Source: JBMOMT01 sp049324835 (GTDB lineage Bacteria > Chloroflexota > Anaerolineae > CAYNKW01). From it: 64,000 nucleotides of DNA. Shown here in pieces: positions 60,995 to 64,000 of the stretch. The stretch is taken from the NCBI GenBank assembly GCA_049324835.1, contig JBMOMT010000064.1, positions 1 to 64,000 of the forward strand, written 5' to 3'. Each line of letters begins with the position of its first letter. Position 1 is the stretch's first letter. The notes under the pieces are model-generated. The model was not told where the DNA came from, did no database searches, and saw nothing but the letters and a program-made list of their open reading frames with translations. A program made the position numbers and the translations under genes.

Positions 60995-62401
60995 CTAACC
61001 AGCGGAACGCGCCTTGGCGTAAAAAGCCTCAAGCCGCTCGCGATAAGCCTGTTCCTCTCGATATTCGGGGCCATCGAGCATCTTGAGCACATCCTCCGGA
61101 TCTCGTTTTCTCGCCGGCCAGTTTTGCTCGCTGGCCATACGCAGGGCCAGTCGGGCAGCCAGCGCCGAGGCCTGGCGCAGATGAGCCAGCTCCACCTTGT
61201 CGACCGTATCGTACCGGGTGTGACCATAACCGCGCCCGGCCAGGGATCGCTCCGCCGACTGGATGCCGCCGGTCGGCACGCCCGCCATGAAGAACGGAAA
61301 ATGATCCGAATAGGCCGAAACCGACTGCCCCACCGCAAAATCGAGGGCCATCTCGGCGCGCCAGCGCTCGATGAGCGGCTGTAGATCGGGCCACTCGTTG
61401 AGCACGATATCCCGGTTGTTGGTGGCAGCGCCGGCGCTGTCCATGTTCAAGTAAAAACGAACCTTTGCCAGTGCATCGGCGTGGGCCGCCACGTGAGCCC
61501 TGGATCCAAGCAATCCGATCTCTTCTACACCCCACAGCACAAAACGAACGGTATAGGGCAGATCGGGCGCGTATCGGGCCAGAACGCGGGCTGCCTCCAG
61601 CACCGACACCGCGCCGGAGGCCGGATCACCCGCCCCCTGTGAAATATCGTGCCCGTCATAGTGACAGCCCAGCATCACCACCAGCGAGGGGTCCTGGCGG
61701 CCCGGCAGATCGCCGATGACATTCCACGAGGTCATGGGCTGACAGGCATCGGTGGTGCAGAGACGCACCCGCACCTGGCCCTGACGCTCAATGAGCCGCT
61801 GGATAAAAGCGCCGTCTTCTTTGCAGATCGAGATGCCGGGGATCAGCCCTGCGCCATCGTGGCCGATGCTGCCGGTGGCAGGGCCAAACCCGGCATAGTG
61901 GTTGACGAAAATGAACCCCGTCGCTCCGGCCATCAGGCTGCGGCCGTATTTTTCGCTGCGATGAATCCAGCGTTTGGAACCCTTGGGACCGACCACACTG
62001 CTGGTCATGACGATTTTACCCCGGATCGCGTCTGCCTGCTCATCGAAATCCGACGGCGCGCCATCACCCATGTCGACGATGACGCCGTTCAGATCGGCGG
62101 CAGGGGAATGGGGCAAACTGATACACGGAATGACCCGCTGGATCGGGCTGACGATCTCCAGATGGGCCGGCCCTCTCGTCCAGCCAACGTATTCGACCGG
62201 CTCGAGGTGAACGTTGCTCAGACCATAGGCCTCCATTTCGGCCTTGAAGAACCCGGCTGCCCGGCGCTCCCCCTCGGTGCCGCCGAACCTGGAGCCAAAA
62301 TCGTCGCACAGGACGAGCAGGTTGTCCAGGCTGTTGCGGCTGGTGTAAATATCTCCGACAATCTGTTGTTCGACGCTCAGAAATGGGTTTTGATGTGCCA
62401 T
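60995..62401 (-). CDS. M28-family metallopeptidase with PA domain
   Basis: The 468-residue zinc peptidase has an inserted protease-associated domain (about 90-190) and the M28 catalytic core. Candidate metal and catalytic residues are in GCHYDGHD (His-Asp), GDPASGA (Asp), GVEEIGLLGS (Glu-Glu), NMDSAG (Asp) and the late GYGHTRYDT (His). No signal peptide is seen, so a cytoplasmic aminopeptidase is likely. The promoter at 62591-62619 is separated from the ATG by a mobile element. Convergent with the histidine kinase gene. Confidence 0.92.
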   Translation of the reverse strand: MAHQNPFLSVEQQIVGDIYTSRNSLDNLLVLCDDFGSRFGGTEGERRAAGFFKAEMEAYGLSNVHLEPVEYVGWTRGPAHLEIVSPIQRVIPCISLPHSPAADLNGVIVDMGDGAPSDFDEQADAIRGKIVMTSSVVGPKGSKRWIHRSEKYGRSLMAGATGFIFVNHYAGFGPATGSIGHDGAGLIPGISICKEDGAFIQRLIERQGQVRVRLCTTDACQPMTSWNVIGDLPGRQDPSLVVMLGCHYDGHDISQGAGDPASGAVSVLEAARVLARYAPDLPYTVRFVLWGVEEIGLLGSRAHVAAHADALAKVRFYLNMDSAGAATNNRDIVLNEWPDLQPLIERWRAEMALDFAVGQSVSAYSDHFPFFMAGVPTGGIQSAERSLAGRGYGHTRYDTVDKVELAHLRQASALAARLALRMASEQNWPARKRDPEDVLKMLDGPEYREEQAYRERLEAFYAKARSAG

Positions 62402-62430
62402 GACCTCTCCTTTACAGTTGTTGGATCGTC

Positions 62431-62552
62431 GTAACTGCTCAGCCTACCCTCCCGCAGGCTGGAAAACCGACTGAAATCGTTTGCCGGCTTGGATACTTGG
62501 GCCGATTTCTACTCGAAACCACTTCCAAGCCTGCGGGAGGGTGAGCCGTTAC
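62431..62552. mobile_element. MITE-like element, copy C, with 8-bp target duplication
   Basis: The 122-bp element starts GTAACTGCTCAGCC and ends GTGAGCCGTTAC, with arms CCCTCCCGCAGGCT and AGCCTGCGGGAGGG. It is flanked by GGATCGTC on both sides (62423-62430 and 62553-62560), an exact 8-base duplication. The centre differs from copy B apart from the short CTGAAATCG, so the ends carry the identity of the family. It lies in the leader of the M28 peptidase gene. Confidence 0.88.
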
Positions 62553-62590
62553 GGATCGTCAAGATGTGCCGACGAGTTATCGACGCGGGC

Positions 62591-62619
62591 ATTTTAGCAC
62601 AGTTTTGACGCCGGGGCAA
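62591..62619 (-). promoter_or_regulatory. Promoter of the M28 peptidase gene
   Basis: On the minus strand TTGCCC and TAAAAT are separated by 17 bases. It lies about 190 bases from the ATG, with copy C of the repeat in between. The TTGCCC -35 box is shared with the ruvB promoter. Confidence 0.65.
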
Positions 62620-62623
62620 AGAA

Positions 62624-62650
62624 AAAGAGCCGGCCACGGGCCGGCTCTTT
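62624..62650 (-). terminator. Intrinsic terminator of the oligopeptide permease genes
   Basis: AAAGAGCCGGCC-ACG-GGCCGGCTCTTT is a 12-bp perfect stem with U-runs on either strand. It lies 25 bases after the stop of the permease gene at 62675. Confidence 0.88.
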
Positions 62651-62674
62651 TTTTTACTCAGATATTCACGCCGC

Positions 62675-63631
62675 TCAACGCGCGCCGCGCAGAGTGGGAT
62701 CCAGCGCATCGCGCAGACCATCGCCGATGATGTACAGGCACAGTACGGTGACGGTGATGAACAATCCCGGCCAGATCACCAGGTGAGGGCCGAGGGTGAA
62801 ATAGGATTGGGCCTTGTTGAGCATGTTGCCCCAGGTGGCGGTGGGCGGCTGCACACCCAGCCCTAAAAAACTGAGCGCCGATTCCAGCAGAATCACCCCA
62901 CCGATGACCTGCGCAGCAAAAATGATGACGATGGGAATGACGTTGGGCAAAACGTGACGCAGCACCATCGTTCGGGTGGGCACACCCAACGCTCGGGCGG
63001 CAGTCACATAGTCCATCTCTTTGACCTGAAAAATCTGCCCCCGCACGATACGGCTGATCTCTGTCCAGCTTATCAACCCGATGAACACCGTCAGGGTGAG
63101 AGCGTTGGGTTTGAACAACAAGGAGACGATCAACAACAGCAGGATAAAGGGGATCGAATTCAGCGTGTTGATGAACCACATCACGACGTCGTCTACCAGT
63201 CGACCGTAATAACCGGCCACCGTGCCCACGGCCACACCCAACGACATGATGATCAGGGCGGCGAAAAACCCAACCCCCAACGAAACGCGCCCGCCGTAAA
63301 GCAGGCGGGCCAACTGATCCCGACCCACCTGATCCACACCCAGCCAGTGCTCTGCACCGGGCCTTTCGAAAGCGATCAGAGGATCGGTATCGTTCGGATC
63401 GATGCCCAGCCAATCGGAAATCGGCCCGGCCAGAGGCACACACAACAACGTAAAAACCAGCAACACGCCGAACGCGGCCAGAGTCAATTTGTCGCGGCGC
63501 AGGGCATAAAAAGCAGAGGTCCAATAACCCGGCGATTCCTTTTCCAGATCGATCTGTGTTTGCATGGCCCGGGCGCGCTCACGCACATCTGGCTGCATCT
63601 GTGGTTTCTGGCGCACAATGGTTTCTGACAT
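62675..63631 (-). CDS. Oligopeptide ABC transporter permease (DppC/OppC-like)
   Basis: The 318-residue permease has a long cytoplasmic N-terminus, a first helix (about 53-73, LAAFGVLLVFTLLCVPLAG), the extracytoplasmic FERPGAEHWLGVDQVGRDQL and the permease domain with the EAA-like YVTAARALGVPTRTMVLRHV. It ends DALDPTLRG. It is distinct from the DppC-like protein at 14144. Partner of the permease cut by the window end. Confidence 0.95.
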   Translation of the reverse strand: MSETIVRQKPQMQPDVRERARAMQTQIDLEKESPGYWTSAFYALRRDKLTLAAFGVLLVFTLLCVPLAGPISDWLGIDPNDTDPLIAFERPGAEHWLGVDQVGRDQLARLLYGGRVSLGVGFFAALIIMSLGVAVGTVAGYYGRLVDDVVMWFINTLNSIPFILLLLIVSLLFKPNALTLTVFIGLISWTEISRIVRGQIFQVKEMDYVTAARALGVPTRTMVLRHVLPNVIPIVIIFAAQVIGGVILLESALSFLGLGVQPPTATWGNMLNKAQSYFTLGPHLVIWPGLFITVTVLCLYIIGDGLRDALDPTLRGAR

Positions 63632-63664
63632 CTCCTGGCTCCTCGGTGTGGAAACCCTTTCAGA

Positions 63665-64000
63665 TCATTCCAGGCGCACACGGGGATCGACAAAGCCGTA
63701 AAAAATGTCCGAAAGTAAATTGCCCATTATGACCCCCGCTGCGCCGATGACAAAACCGGCCATGATCACCGGATAATCGCGCTGAAAGTTGGCGTTGACA
63801 AACAGCCGTCCCAAACCGGGCCACGACCAGATGGTCTCGGTGATGACCGCCCCATTGAGCAGGCCGGTGAGGGTCGGCCCCAACACCGTGGCCAAAGGCA
63901 TGAGGGCATTACGCAGCGCGTGAGTGAAATTCACCGCTTTTTCGGACAGCCCCTTGGCCCGCGCCGTACGAATGTAATCCTGGCGAATGACCTCGAGCAC
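63665..64000 (-). CDS. Oligopeptide ABC transporter permease (DppB/OppB-like), 5' part outside window
   Basis: Only the C-terminal 111 residues are present. They contain the EAA-like loop (DYIRTARAKGLSEKAVNFTHALRNALMP), a transmembrane segment with LLNGAVITETIWSWPGLGRL and the C-terminal helix ending DPRVRLE, all typical of DppB. The start and first helices lie beyond position 64000. It would form the permease pair with the gene 33 bases downstream. Confidence 0.93.
   Translation of the reverse strand: MLEVIRQDYIRTARAKGLSEKAVNFTHALRNALMPLATVLGPTLTGLLNGAVITETIWSWPGLGRLFVNANFQRDYPVIMAGFVIGAAGVIMGNLLSDIFYGFVDPRVRLE

Noticed and set aside
1..64000. tRNA, rRNA genes or CRISPR arrays
   Set aside because: No cloverleaf-like sequence, conserved ribosomal segment or regularly spaced repeat was seen in the intergenic regions by eye.

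Overview
The window is GC-rich and gene-dense, with long unidirectional operons, good -10/-35 promoters where they could be checked, and Ser/Thr-kinase, SH3 and lipoprotein genes that carry Pro/Thr-rich spacers. A MalT-type NTPase fused to a BTAD domain, a kinase fused to a formylglycine-generating-enzyme domain, a fused DppD-DppF ATPase and MITE-like repeats add to this. The combination suggests a Chloroflexota bacterium of the Anaerolineae/Caldilineae kind. That placement is inferred from gene style, not from a marker-gene tree.

Region 1 (184-26,863, all on the minus strand) is one catabolic island. From the IclR end it holds a regulator, a stand-alone protein resembling the MetH activation domain, and an ASKHA/hydantoinase-A-like protein. 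A cobalamin riboswitch with its own terminator follows, then a corrinoid protein and two MttB-family methyltransferases without pyrrolysine. After a GntR/FCD regulator comes a 12-gene run: dipeptide-type ABC importer (lipoprotein, two permeases, fused ATPase), CBS protein, urocanate hydratase, histidine ammonia-lyase, methylaspartate ammonia-lyase, a fused molybdenum hydroxylase with its FAD subunit, a third MttB-family protein and a zinc alcohol dehydrogenase. The simplest reading is uptake and B12-dependent demethylation of a methylated amine, possibly histidine-derived, followed by lyase and oxidative breakdown. The substrate is not proven.

Region 2 (27,005-44,643, mainly plus strand) starts with a BMP-type (nucleoside-like) ABC transporter, divergent from iclR, followed by a cyclic-nucleotide-domain/SpoIIE phosphatase and an SH3-like membrane protein. 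Then come housekeeping genes: ligA, a PfkB kinase, a GAF protein, tex (minus strand), ruvB, a Ser/Thr kinase-FGE fusion and queA. tilS and an amidohydrolase follow on the minus strand.

Region 3 (47,589-53,300, plus strand) is the most unusual part. A protein with two cyclic-nucleotide-binding domains and a polyferredoxin lies upstream of two tandem genes that each fuse a DapA-type class I aldolase domain to a C-terminal domain resembling formaldehyde-activating enzyme (Fae). A 98-residue unknown protein lies between them and an M23-like protein follows. The second copy keeps the Fae histidine and aspartate; the first has lost both. I propose that this operon couples a formaldehyde-releasing or formaldehyde-using aldol reaction to formaldehyde capture.

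Region 4 (53,338-64,000) has a quinate-dehydrogenase-like gene and a large MalT/BTAD regulator (minus), a VIT1-like transporter with a two-component system (plus), an M28 peptidase (minus), and a dipeptide/oligopeptide permease pair (minus) that runs off the window end.

Intergenic DNA carries a mobile repeat family: two complete copies (20,735-20,887 and 62,431-62,552) have inverted ends and perfect 8-bp target duplications, and a third copy is cut by the window start. No tRNA, rRNA or CRISPR array was seen.
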